From Alphaproteobacteria bacterium (GTDB lineage Bacteria > Pseudomonadota > Alphaproteobacteria > JAEULC01), in assembly GCA_020851015.1 (NCBI GenBank), contig JADZDN010000316.1:1-15913 (forward strand): DNA of 15,913 bases, given 5' to 3'. Position numbers and translations under genes: made by a program. Below, piece after piece: positions 1 to 5,921 of the stretch; positions within the stretch are counted from its first letter, which is position 1; each line of letters opens with the position of its first letter. The notes under the pieces are model-generated. The model was not told the origin of the DNA. It ran no database searches and saw only the letters and a list, made by a program, of their open reading frames with translations.

Positions 1-2
1 CG

Positions 3-554
3 CGCATGCTATGGGACAAGGGCGTGGGCGAGCTGGTCGAGGCGGCGCGCCTGCTGAAGACCAGGGGCGTGGACCTGCGCGTGCGGCTGGTCGGCCCGCG
101 CGACGACCACAACCCCGCCACGATCCCGCGGGCGACGCTGGACGGCTGGGTGGCATCGGGCGCGGTGGAATGGCCCGGCGAGGTCAAGGACATCGCGGGG
201 CTGTGGCGCGACACTGCCATCGCGGTGCTGCCGTCCTATCGCGAGGGCCTGCCGAAGGCGCTGCTGGAGGCGTCCGCCAGCGGACGGCCGATGGTGGCGA
301 CCGACGTGCCGGGCTGCCGCGAGGTCGTGCGCCACGAGGAGACCGGGCTTCTGGTGCCGCCGCGCGACCCCACGGCGCTGGCCGACGCCCTGGCGCGGCT
401 TGCCCAGGACCCGGCGCTGCGGCGCCGCCTGGGCGCGGCCGCGCGCCGGCTGGTCGAGCAGCGCTTCGGCGAGCAGGCGATCGCGGCGGCCACCGCCGCG
501 CTCTACCGCGACATGCTGGCGCATGCGGCATCCAAGGCCGCCGGATCCACGTAG
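3..554 (+). CDS. Glycosyltransferase family 4 (GT-B), C-terminal part, cut by the window start
   Basis: This is the donor-binding C-terminal half of a retaining GT4 glycosyltransferase, which would move a sugar from a nucleotide-sugar onto a glycan or lipid at the cytoplasmic membrane. The frame is open to the left edge. The Met codon at 6 follows an in-frame Arg and sits inside the usual 'R-M-L-W-x-K-G' stretch before the GT4 donor domain, so it is not the start. Visible landmarks are the KGVGELVEAARLL helix, LRVRLVGP strand, and the EX7E motif in REGLPKALLEA (Glu 80 and Glu 88 counted from the Met at 6). GRPMVATDVPGCREVV and TGLLVPPRDP follow, then the C-terminal helices. About 183 residues are present of a usual 350-400. 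The acceptor domain and the substrate lie outside the window. It probably belongs to a polysaccharide or glycolipid locus to the left; nothing else here continues that theme. Confidence 0.9.
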   Translation, partial: RMLWDKGVGELVEAARLLKTRGVDLRVRLVGPRDDHNPATIPRATLDGWVASGAVEWPGEVKDIAGLWRDTAIAVLPSYREGLPKALLEASASGRPMVATDVPGCREVVRHEETGLLVPPRDPTALADALARLAQDPALRRRLGAAARRLVEQRFGEQAIAAATAALYRDMLAHAASKAAGST

Positions 555-557
555 CTC

Positions 558-672
558 TTCCGGGACACCCCCTCCCGGCCCTCCCCCTGAGGGGGAGGGG
601 CAGAATAATGGGCGCGGCACTCAGTTTTCCCCTCCCCCTTCAGGGGGAGGGTAGGGAGGGGGTCGTTCCGGA
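558..672. repeat. Nested inverted repeat with two G/C palindromes (REP/MITE-like)
   Basis: Two near-identical palindromes lie in the gap between genes. The first has CCCTCCCCC at 579-587 and its complement at 591-599 around TGA. The second has CCCTCCCCCT at 630-639 and its complement at 642-651 around TC. They are enclosed by outer arms, 558-576 (TTCCGGGACACCCCCTCCC) and 654-672 (GGGAGGGGGTCGTTCCGGA), which are complementary apart from a small bulge or mismatch. The whole has the shape of a small non-coding mobile or BIME-like element. C5/G5 palindromes of this kind are common in alphaproteobacterial intergenic regions. As RNA it could also act as a bidirectional stem-loop after the glycosyltransferase gene, but no U-run is seen. 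Confidence 0.75.
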
Positions 673-696
673 CGCCGGTCGAAGCGAGGGATTGCA

Positions 697-1548
697 TTGC
701 GCACGTCAATTCTGAGTCAGATCGAACGCCTGGACCCGGAGCGCGACCATCAGCGGATCGTGTTCCTCAGCACCTGCTTCGACTTCCCGTTCGACACCAC
801 CCGCGCGCTGGAGTTCGCGCTGTTCCGCACCTTCGCCGTGCCGAGCATCGCCGCCTTGCTCGACCGCACCGGCGAGTTCCGCCACCGGGCGCAGAAGCGC
901 TACGACGACACCGACATCGTCGTCAGCGAGATGATGGAATGGGGCTACGACAGCGAGCGCGGCCGGGCGGCGCTGGAGCGGATGAACTTCATCCACGGCC
1001 ATTTCAAGATCGCCAACCGGGACTTCCTCTACGTGCTGTCGACCTTCGTCTACGAGCCGATCCGCTGGAACGCGCGCTTCGGCTGGCGGCCCATGGTCGC
1101 GGCCGAGAAGCTGGCGATGTTCCATTTCTGGCGCGCGGTGGGCGAGCGCATGGGCATCAGGGATCTGCCCAGGGGCTACGCCGCCTTCGAGCAATTCAAC
1201 CGGGACTACGAGCGGCAACACTTCCGCCGCACCGCGGGCGGGGTCAGGACCGGGGGCGCCACGCGCGCGCTGTTCGCGGGATGGTTTCCAAGACCTTTCC
1301 GCCCGCTGGTGCGGCTTTCCATGCACGCGCTGATGGACGAGGCCACCCTCGCCGCCTTCGCTTTCCCGCCCCCGCCGGCAGCGGCGCGGCGCCTGGTCCT
1401 CGGCGCGATGGAGCTGCGCAAACGCCTGCTGCGCCTGCTTCCCGCGCGCCGCAAGCCGCGCCTGCGCACGGCGAAGCGACACCGCTCCTATCCCCGCGCC
1501 TACCGGATCGACCAGATCGGTCCGCCGCATCTGACCGGCAAGAATTGA
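697..1548 (+). CDS. MpaB-like / DUF2236 oxygenase-family protein
   Basis: The 283-residue product resembles the MpaB/DUF2236 family, also called the ER-bound oxygenase or rubber-oxygenase catalytic fold. These are mainly alpha-helical, and characterised members bind haem and cleave alkyl or terpenoid chains with O2. The conserved core is present: RTFAVPSIAALL (44-55), MNFIHGHFKIANRDF (96-110), LYVLSTFVYEPIRW (111-124), then GWRPMVAAEK and W..VGERMGI..LP. His100 and nearby residues are candidate cofactor ligands. The C-terminal 80 residues are Arg-rich and less conserved. The start is a TTG at 697 with a GAGGG ribosome site about 6 bases upstream, directly after the inverted repeat; no better ATG gives the full N-terminus. 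The gene stands alone in its direction. The family call is firm, but the actual substrate and redox activity are unknown. Some DUF2236 proteins have no demonstrated oxygenase activity. Confidence 0.8.
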   Translation: MRTSILSQIERLDPERDHQRIVFLSTCFDFPFDTTRALEFALFRTFAVPSIAALLDRTGEFRHRAQKRYDDTDIVVSEMMEWGYDSERGRAALERMNFIHGHFKIANRDFLYVLSTFVYEPIRWNARFGWRPMVAAEKLAMFHFWRAVGERMGIRDLPRGYAAFEQFNRDYERQHFRRTAGGVRTGGATRALFAGWFPRPFRPLVRLSMHALMDEATLAAFAFPPPPAAARRLVLGAMELRKRLLRLLPARRKPRLRTAKRHRSYPRAYRIDQIGPPHLTGKN

Positions 1549-1556
1549 ATCAACTT

Positions 1557-1572
1557 GGCGCCAAATTGCGCC
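1557..1572 (+). terminator. Weak hairpin just after the MpaB-like gene
   Basis: GGCGC (1557-1561) and GCGCC (1568-1572) can pair around a six-base AT-rich loop nine bases after the stop codon. A 10-bp perfect palindrome TTGGCGCCAA overlaps it at 1555-1564. There is no following T-run, so this is only a possible 3'-end structure. Confidence 0.25.
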
Positions 1573-1674
1573 GACGGTCAGCAATGCCTTTACCGCGTCC
1601 TCTAACCCGATCCTAAGACCTGGCGCGCATGATGGCCGGCATCAGAACGATGTCTCGTCCCGAAGGGAATTCCG

Positions 1675-1764
1675 ATGCGCGTCTTCGTGTGCCGACTGTC
1701 GCAGGCCTTCAGCGCTCTGACCGGGATGCTGCTGCTCGCCGTCGTCCTGCTCGCGCACGGCTGA
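1675..1764 (+). CDS. Possible 29-residue single-span membrane microprotein
   Basis: A 30-codon frame starts at ATG 1675 behind a good ribosome site (GAAGGGA at 1662-1668, about 6 bases of spacing) and ends with TGA at 1762-1764. The peptide begins MRVFVCRLSQAF and continues into a hydrophobic helix with LLLAVVLLAHG at the C-terminus, so it would be a short membrane peptide with a positive N-terminus. It is too short for homology calls. Its last 56 bases overlap, in antisense, the 3' end of the thioesterase gene, where the thioesterase encodes a poorly conserved Arg/Ala tail. The evidence is start context and composition only. It could be chance in GC-rich DNA, where antisense Ala/Arg codons read as Leu/Val. 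Confidence 0.35.
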   Translation: MRVFVCRLSQAFSALTGMLLLAVVLLAHG

Positions 1765-2191
1765 CCGCGACCGCCGTGGCCTCGGGGCTGCGGTAGCGGA
1801 ACACGCCCTCGCCCTGGGCGATCAGGGTGCCCTTGGCATCCCGCACCTCGCCCTTGGCGAAAAAGATGCGGTTGCCGCCGCCGGTGCGCTTGCCGGTGGC
1901 GATCAGCGTGCCGCGATCGACGTTGCCGACGAAGCTGGTGGTGATCGAGATGCTGGCCGACAGGACCGATGGCGCATCCGGCGGCCTGTATTGTCCGGCC
2001 ACGCTGCAGGCGACGTCGATCAGGGTCATCAGCACGCCGCCATGCACCACCCCGCTGCGGTTCAGGTGCTTGGGCTGGACGCGCAGCGTCACCAGCGATC
2101 CTTCCGGTCCCGAGCCCTTGATCTTGTAGCCGATCGTATGACCGAACAGCGGGACGCGCGCCGAGGCCGGCGCTTTCTTGGCTGAAGCCAT
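1709..2191 (-). CDS. PaaI-type hotdog-fold acyl-CoA thioesterase
   Basis: The 160-residue protein belongs to the PaaI/YbgC-like hotdog thioesterases, which hydrolyse acyl-CoA or aryl-CoA to free acid and CoA in the cytoplasm. The family signature is clear: LNRSGVVHGGVLMTLIDVACSVAG at 43-66, with the HGG (50-52) and Asp59 typical of the active site. It is followed by SVLSASISITTSFVGNV and GTLIATGKRTGGGNRIFFAKGEV. The core ends near FRYR (131-134). The last 25 or so residues are an Arg/Ala/Ser-rich tail, atypical for the family, that overlaps a possible rightward small ORF. The gene starts 6 bases after the stop of the FAD oxidoreductase and is co-transcribed with it, so it may release CoA from the oxidoreductase pathway's product or from stalled intermediates. 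The specific substrate is unknown. Confidence 0.85.
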   Translation of the reverse strand: MASAKKAPASARVPLFGHTIGYKIKGSGPEGSLVTLRVQPKHLNRSGVVHGGVLMTLIDVACSVAGQYRPPDAPSVLSASISITTSFVGNVDRGTLIATGKRTGGGNRIFFAKGEVRDAKGTLIAQGEGVFRYRSPEATAVAVSRARAGRRRAAASRSER

Positions 2192-2197
2192 TCCTGT

Positions 2198-3784
2198 CTA
2201 CTTTCCCAGGTCCTTGAGGATCTCGCGCGCCGCGTTGTAGCCGGGAATGCCCGACACGCCGCCGCCGGGATGGGCGGAGGAGCCGCACAGATAAAGACCC
2301 TTGATCGGGCTGCGGTAGTCGGCGTAGTGCGGCGCGGGGCGCTGGAAGAAGAGCTGGTCGGGCGACAGCTCGCCGTGGAAGATATGGCCCTGGGGCAGGC
2401 CGATCAGCTCCTCCAGGTCCGGCGGCAGCAGCACCTGCATGTCGATCACGCCGGACGAGAATCCCGGCGCGAAACCGTCCATCGTCTTCATCACCGTGTC
2501 GACGAAGCGCCCGCGCTCGTTGTTCCAGTCCTTGCCCTGAAGCTTGTAGGGCGCGTGGCCGCCGAACAGGTTGACCACGTGCTTGCCCTTGGGCGCCAGC
2601 GTGTCGTCGACGATGGTCGGGCAGACCGGCGTGATGAACGGCCGGGCCGAGAAGTTGCCGTACTTGGCATCGTCGTAGGCGCGCTCGAGATACTCGATGG
2701 TCGGGCCGAGATGCACATAGGTCGGGTAGTCGAACCCGGCCTTGGCCTTGTCGAAGGCGCGGTACTGCGGCGGCCGCTCGCAGGCGATGTTGATCTTGAA
2801 CGCCGTGGAGAAGGTCCGGTAGCTCTCGATGTCCGCCACGAGCTCGGCTGGCAGTTCCTTGCGCTCGACCAGCTTCAAATAGAGCGTCTTGGCGTTGGCG
2901 TTCGACGCCACCAGCCTGGCGCGGATCTCCTCGCCGCCTTTCAGCACCACGCCGACGGCGCGGCCGCCCTCCACCAGCACGCGCTCGATCGGCGCGTTGA
3001 CGCGCGTCTCCATGCCCCAGCGCTTGGCCGACTCGGCGATGGAGTTCGAGATCGCGCCCATGCCGCCGCGGATGAAGCCCCAGCCGCCGGCGCCGGCGTG
3101 CTCGCCCATCACGTGGTGCATCAGCACATAGGCGGTGCCGGGCGACTTCGGGCCCGCGAAGGTGCCGATCGAGGCGTAATAGGCCAGCACCGCCTTGATG
3201 ATGTCGCTCTCGAACCAGCGCGAGAGGTAGTCGTAGACCGACTGCGTCATCAGGTCGGCGATGCGGTACCTCTTCCCAGCCACGTCGCGGTAGCGCCACA
3301 GCAGCGCCGCCGTGTCGCGGAAACTCTTCCAGTCGCGGCGCGACGGGTCGACCGGCGTCTCGTAGAGCAGCCGGCGCACCACGTTGGTCGCCTCGCGCAG
3401 GTACCGGTCGAACTCGGGATAGACCTCGGCGTCGTGCCTGGAGAAGCGCGCGAATTGCGCCTGGGTCTTCTTCACGTCGTCGTGGAAGACGATGTGGTCG
3501 CCGTCCTCCAGTGGCACGAACAGGTCGTTGGCCGGCAGCACGGTCAGCCCGAACCTGCGCAGTTCCAGGTCGTTGATGACGCGCGGGCTGAGCAGGCTCA
3601 TCACGTAGGACGCGACCGACCAGCGGAAGCCCGGCACCACCTCCTCGGTCACGGCGGCGCCGCCGATCAAATGCCGGCGCTCCAGCACCAGCACCTTCAA
3701 GCCGGCCTTGGCGAGGTAGGCCCCGCAGGTCAGCCCGTTATGCCCGGCGCCCAGGATCAGCGCGTCGTAGGACGTCTGAGCCAT
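2198..3784 (-). CDS. FAD-dependent oxidoreductase, CrtI/PYROXD2 (phytoene desaturase-like) family
   Basis: This is a 528-residue flavoprotein of the phytoene-desaturase/PYROXD2 type, close to the family's usual length. The N-terminal Rossmann motif is GAGHNG (12-17), followed by the acidic strand end VLVLERR (Glu35) and GGAA (41-44). The C-terminal FAD motif is LYLCGSSAHPGGGVSGIPGYNAA (from about 497), diagnostic for this family. The middle substrate domain includes SPGTAYVLMHHVMGEHAGAGGW and the GGMGAISNSIAESAKRWG segment. Family members desaturate, isomerise or oxidise hydrophobic substrates; most bacterial members of this clade have no assigned substrate. Its ATG is 3 bases from the stop of the short PhyH-like gene and its stop is 6 bases from the thioesterase start, so the three form one tightly spaced leftward operon. 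The neighbouring acyl-CoA genes make an acyl or terpenoid-like substrate plausible. That is inference. Confidence 0.88.
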   Translation of the reverse strand: MAQTSYDALILGAGHNGLTCGAYLAKAGLKVLVLERRHLIGGAAVTEEVVPGFRWSVASYVMSLLSPRVINDLELRRFGLTVLPANDLFVPLEDGDHIVFHDDVKKTQAQFARFSRHDAEVYPEFDRYLREATNVVRRLLYETPVDPSRRDWKSFRDTAALLWRYRDVAGKRYRIADLMTQSVYDYLSRWFESDIIKAVLAYYASIGTFAGPKSPGTAYVLMHHVMGEHAGAGGWGFIRGGMGAISNSIAESAKRWGMETRVNAPIERVLVEGGRAVGVVLKGGEEIRARLVASNANAKTLYLKLVERKELPAELVADIESYRTFSTAFKINIACERPPQYRAFDKAKAGFDYPTYVHLGPTIEYLERAYDDAKYGNFSARPFITPVCPTIVDDTLAPKGKHVVNLFGGHAPYKLQGKDWNNERGRFVDTVMKTMDGFAPGFSSGVIDMQVLLPPDLEELIGLPQGHIFHGELSPDQLFFQRPAPHYADYRSPIKGLYLCGSSAHPGGGVSGIPGYNAAREILKDLGK

Positions 3785-3787
3785 CGA

Positions 3788-4045
3788 TCAGGCCGCCCGC
3801 CAGATCACGGGAAACGCGTCGCTGTCCATCGGGCCGCCCGGCTCGGGGCCGCCGGTCGCGGGCGGCGGGGGCGACATGTAGCCCTTGCGTGGGGCAAAGA
3901 CCGCGTCGTCGCCGGTCCAGCGCGCGGCGAAGCCGCGGCCCAGGGAGTCGATCCAGTCGCGCGCGAAGACCTGGCGCAGCACAACCGCGCCGTCGGCGCG
4001 GTAGGCTTCGATCTCGGCCGCGCTTGGCCGCGCCTGCTGGTTCAT
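3788..4045 (-). CDS. Short protein resembling the N-terminus of phytanoyl-CoA dioxygenase (PhyH); probable remnant
   Basis: The 85-residue frame opens with AEIEAYRADGAVVLRQVF and RDWIDSLGRGF, which looks like the N-terminal segment of PhyH-family Fe(II)/2-oxoglutarate dioxygenases. Those enzymes are usually 250-300 residues and need a downstream HxD...H metal site. Here the frame continues into a Pro/Gly-rich stretch (GYMSPPPPATGGPEPGG) and ends at WRAA, with no metal-binding motif, and the next gene begins 3 bases later. It therefore cannot be an active dioxygenase. Either the rest was deleted and the remnant was fused to the operon head, or it is a short protein whose translation feeds the downstream oxidoreductase gene. 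It is the first gene of the leftward operon and its ATG is about 88 bases from the operator-like site at 4133-4146. The PhyH resemblance was judged by eye. Confidence 0.5.
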   Translation of the reverse strand: MNQQARPSAAEIEAYRADGAVVLRQVFARDWIDSLGRGFAARWTGDDAVFAPRKGYMSPPPPATGGPEPGGPMDSDAFPVIWRAA

Positions 4046-4132
4046 GTCCGGGTCCGCCCCTGTTCTGCCCCGGCGCCAGTTTGTCGCGCGAGGCGGGCTT
4101 GCGTCAATGCGCTGCCATGCGCGCCGCGCAGG

Positions 4133-4146
4133 TGTAAACGCTTTCC
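4133..4146. promoter_or_regulatory. LacI-family operator-like site 1
   Basis: TGTAAACGCTTTCC fits the LacI/GalR-type pattern TGWAANCGNTTNCA except at its last half-site base pair. Half-sites are TGTAAACG and, on the other strand, GGAAAGCG. It lies in the divergent region between the PhyH/FAD/thioesterase operon and the crotonase gene. A weak rightward promoter can be drawn with TTTCCC at 4142-4147 overlapping the site and TAACAA at 4165-4170 (17-base spacing), which would suit repression. It is the weakest of the three sites in the window. Confidence 0.5.
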
Positions 4147-4211
4147 CCGGATCGCGCGGCCGGCTAACAATCAGCTAGGCGTATGCCGGAATTCCGATCA
4201 AGGAGGAAGCG

Positions 4212-4997
4212 ATGTCCCGCGAGTGGATCACGGTCGAAACCAAGGACGGCGTGGCGACGCTGACGCTGGTGAACCCGCCCTTGAACCTGGTGACCCTGGG
4301 CCTGACGCGCGAGTTGAACCACAAGCTGGACGCGCTGGCCGCCGATCCGGCCGCGCGCGTGCTGGTGGTCACGGGCAGCGGCGGGAAGGCGTTCTGCGCC
4401 GGGTCGGACATCAAGGAATTCCGCGACTACATGCAGCCGGGCATCGCCATCGAGAAGAAGATGTGGATGGAGAACGCCACCTACTCCAAGCTCGACGACT
4501 TCCCCAAGCCGACCATCGCGGCGGTCAACGGGCTCGCCTTCGGCGGCGGGCTCGAGATGGCGGTGTGCTGCGACCTGATCGTGTGCGAGGAAGGCACCCG
4601 GCTTGCCCTGCCCGAGATCAAGCTGGGCGTGTTCCCCGGCTCGGGCGGCACGGTGCGCGTGACGCGGCGCATCGGCGAGGGCCGCGCCAAGGAAATGATC
4701 TTCCTGGGCGAGCCGATCGACACCGAGACCGCGCTCGCCTGGGGCCTGATCAACCGCGTCGCGCCGAAGGGCACGGCGCTGAAGACCGCCCAGGCGCTGG
4801 CCGCGGAGATGGCGCAGCGCCCGAACAAGGCGCTGCAGATCGCCAAGAAGGCCGTGGACATGGCCTTCGACGTCAGCGAGGACGAGGCGATCGCGCAGTC
4901 CCTGCCCTTGAGCGACCAGGCTTTCTCGTCGAACGACTGCAAGGAAGGCGTGCGCGCGTTCTTCGCCAAGGAGAAGCCGCGCTTCACGCATTCCTGA
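4212..4997 (+). CDS. Enoyl-CoA hydratase/isomerase (crotonase family)
   Basis: The 261-residue protein has the usual crotonase length. CAGSDIKEF (62-70) and GLAFGGGLEMAV (107-118) provide the oxyanion hole. The two catalytic carboxylates of true hydratases are both present: Glu115 in GGGLEMA and Glu135 in LPEIKLGVFPGSGG. So it is likely to hydrate a 2-enoyl-CoA to a 3-hydroxyacyl-CoA rather than act as a degenerate isomerase, though chain specificity is unknown. The C-terminal helices (KEGVRAFFAKEKPRF) are complete. The start is fixed by a strong ribosome site, AAGGAGGAAG at 4200-4209. The gene is alone in its direction, divergent from the FAD-oxidoreductase operon, and downstream of operator-like site 1. 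The 3-hydroxyacyl-CoA dehydrogenase at 6710-7642 is the natural next enzyme. Confidence 0.93.
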   Translation: MSREWITVETKDGVATLTLVNPPLNLVTLGLTRELNHKLDALAADPAARVLVVTGSGGKAFCAGSDIKEFRDYMQPGIAIEKKMWMENATYSKLDDFPKPTIAAVNGLAFGGGLEMAVCCDLIVCEEGTRLALPEIKLGVFPGSGGTVRVTRRIGEGRAKEMIFLGEPIDTETALAWGLINRVAPKGTALKTAQALAAEMAQRPNKALQIAKKAVDMAFDVSEDEAIAQSLPLSDQAFSSNDCKEGVRAFFAKEKPRFTHS

Positions 4998-5004
4998 GGG
5001 GCGC

Positions 5005-5075
5005 AGGCTCATCCTTCGACGGGCTCATCCTTCGACAGGCTCATCCTTCGACAGGCTCATCCTTCGACAGGCTCA
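5005..5075. repeat. Tandem array of a 16-bp unit, four full copies plus a partial one
   Basis: AGGCTCATCCTTCGAC occurs at 5005-5020, 5021-5036 (first base G), 5037-5052 and 5053-5068, followed by a partial AGGCTCA to 5075. The unit is half of the palindromic repeat at 5061-5121, so the array looks like slippage amplification of one repeat arm. It starts 8 bases after the crotonase stop codon and encodes nothing on that strand. Confidence 0.9.
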
Positions 5076-5121
5076 GGATGAGGTGGCTCCTATTTGTCCC
5101 TCACCCTGAGCTTGTCGAAGG
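5061..5121. repeat. Inverted repeat with 23-bp arms between convergent genes; possible bidirectional terminator
   Basis: Arms 5061-5083 and 5099-5121 are complementary at 21 of 23 positions around a 15-base loop. The sequence type (CCTTCGACA-GGCTCAGG...) is a dispersed intergenic repeat well known from alphaproteobacterial genomes. It lies between the convergent crotonase and alpha/beta-hydrolase genes and could fold in both transcripts as a 3' end. The right arm overlaps the coding end of the hydrolase and supplies its last codons and stop. Confidence 0.85.
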
Positions 5122-5889
5122 GCGAGCCACGCGCAAAATGAATGCCGCCGCGCGCGCCACCAGCGCGTCGCGCGCCTGGACGTGCGGCACATGGCCGCAG
5201 CCGGGGATCAGGAAGGTTTCCGCCGGGCCGGACACGCCATTGACGATGGCCTCGACTTGCGCCGGCGTGCCGTGCTCGTCGTCCAGGCCCTGCACCGCCA
5301 GCACCGGGCAGGTGATGTGCTTGAGCCGGTCGGTCATCGACCAGCCCCGGGGCGCCAGGCGCCGCCAGGTCTCGTTCCACCCGCGGAACATGGCATCGGT
5401 GTTGGCGCCGTGATGGCGTTCCAGCCGCGGGCGCAAGTCGGTCGTCGCATAGGCCGCGGCCGCCGCGGCCAGGGCCGCCTCGGTCGCGGGCTCCAGGAAC
5501 ACATGCGCGGCGACGGTGATGCAGGCAAGCGGCCGCTGCGGGAACGCCGCGGCGAAGAGCAGCGCGATGCTGCCGCCGTCGCTGTGGCCAAGCAGAACCG
5601 GCCGGTCGACGCGCAGCAGGTCGAGCAGCGCCGGAAGCCTGCGCCCGGCCTCGATCGCGAGGAAGTCGTCGGGCCGCGGCAGCTCGACGGGGTCGGACCC
5701 GCCATGGCCCAGGCGTTCGTAGACCAGGCCGCCAAGCCCGGTCGCGGCGCAGAGCGCCTCGGGGAAATCGCGCCATTGCGGGATGCTGCCGAGCCCCTCG
5801 TGCAGGAACACGATCGTCGGATCGCCGCCGGCAATGCGCCGGTAGCGCAGGCGGTTTCCGTCCACCCTGGCGAAGTCGTACTGTGTCAC
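5101..5889 (-). CDS. Alpha/beta-hydrolase
   Basis: The 262-residue cytoplasmic protein has the alpha/beta-hydrolase fold. The oxyanion region is FLHEGLGS (28-35), followed by YERLGHGGSD (57-66). The nucleophile elbow is GHSDGG with Ser103, the acid is in QGLDDEHG (Asp203 or Asp204), and the histidine is in CGHVPH (233 or 236). It should hydrolyse an ester, lactone, amide or C-C bond; the substrate cannot be told. The start is a GTG at 5889; no ATG lies near the conserved N-terminus. The final six residues (PSTSSG) and the TGA stop are encoded by the right arm of a dispersed repeat, so the natural C-terminus has been replaced or extended by a repeat insertion. It is divergent from the second hydrolase, with 32 bases between the starts. 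No operator-like site is visible in that gap. Confidence 0.88.
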   Translation of the reverse strand: MTQYDFARVDGNRLRYRRIAGGDPTIVFLHEGLGSIPQWRDFPEALCAATGLGGLVYERLGHGGSDPVELPRPDDFLAIEAGRRLPALLDLLRVDRPVLLGHSDGGSIALLFAAAFPQRPLACITVAAHVFLEPATEAALAAAAAAYATTDLRPRLERHHGANTDAMFRGWNETWRRLAPRGWSMTDRLKHITCPVLAVQGLDDEHGTPAQVEAIVNGVSGPAETFLIPGCGHVPHVQARDALVARAAAFILRVARPSTSSG

Positions 5890-5921
5890 CGCCCGCCGCC
5901 ACGCAACGGATTCGAGCCGCC

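Noticed and set aside
1602..3299. A 565-codon leftward frame overlapping the FAD oxidoreductase and thioesterase genes
   Set aside because: It is an out-of-frame Arg-rich translation of the same strand with no start signal or domain; the two motif-bearing frames explain the region.
5005..5121. CRISPR array
   Set aside because: The 16-bp units are directly adjacent without spacers and match a dispersed palindromic repeat type.
2270..5413. A 1047-codon rightward open frame antisense to the FAD oxidoreductase and running through the crotonase gene in another frame
   Set aside because: It is a GC-rich shadow. The opposing genes have full family motifs, whereas this frame is Arg/Ala/Gly/His-rich with no recognisable domain.
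5883..5921. GTG at 5883 as the start of the second alpha/beta-hydrolase
   Set aside because: It would overlap the start of the divergent hydrolase and add residues outside the family; ATG 5922 begins the conserved sequence.
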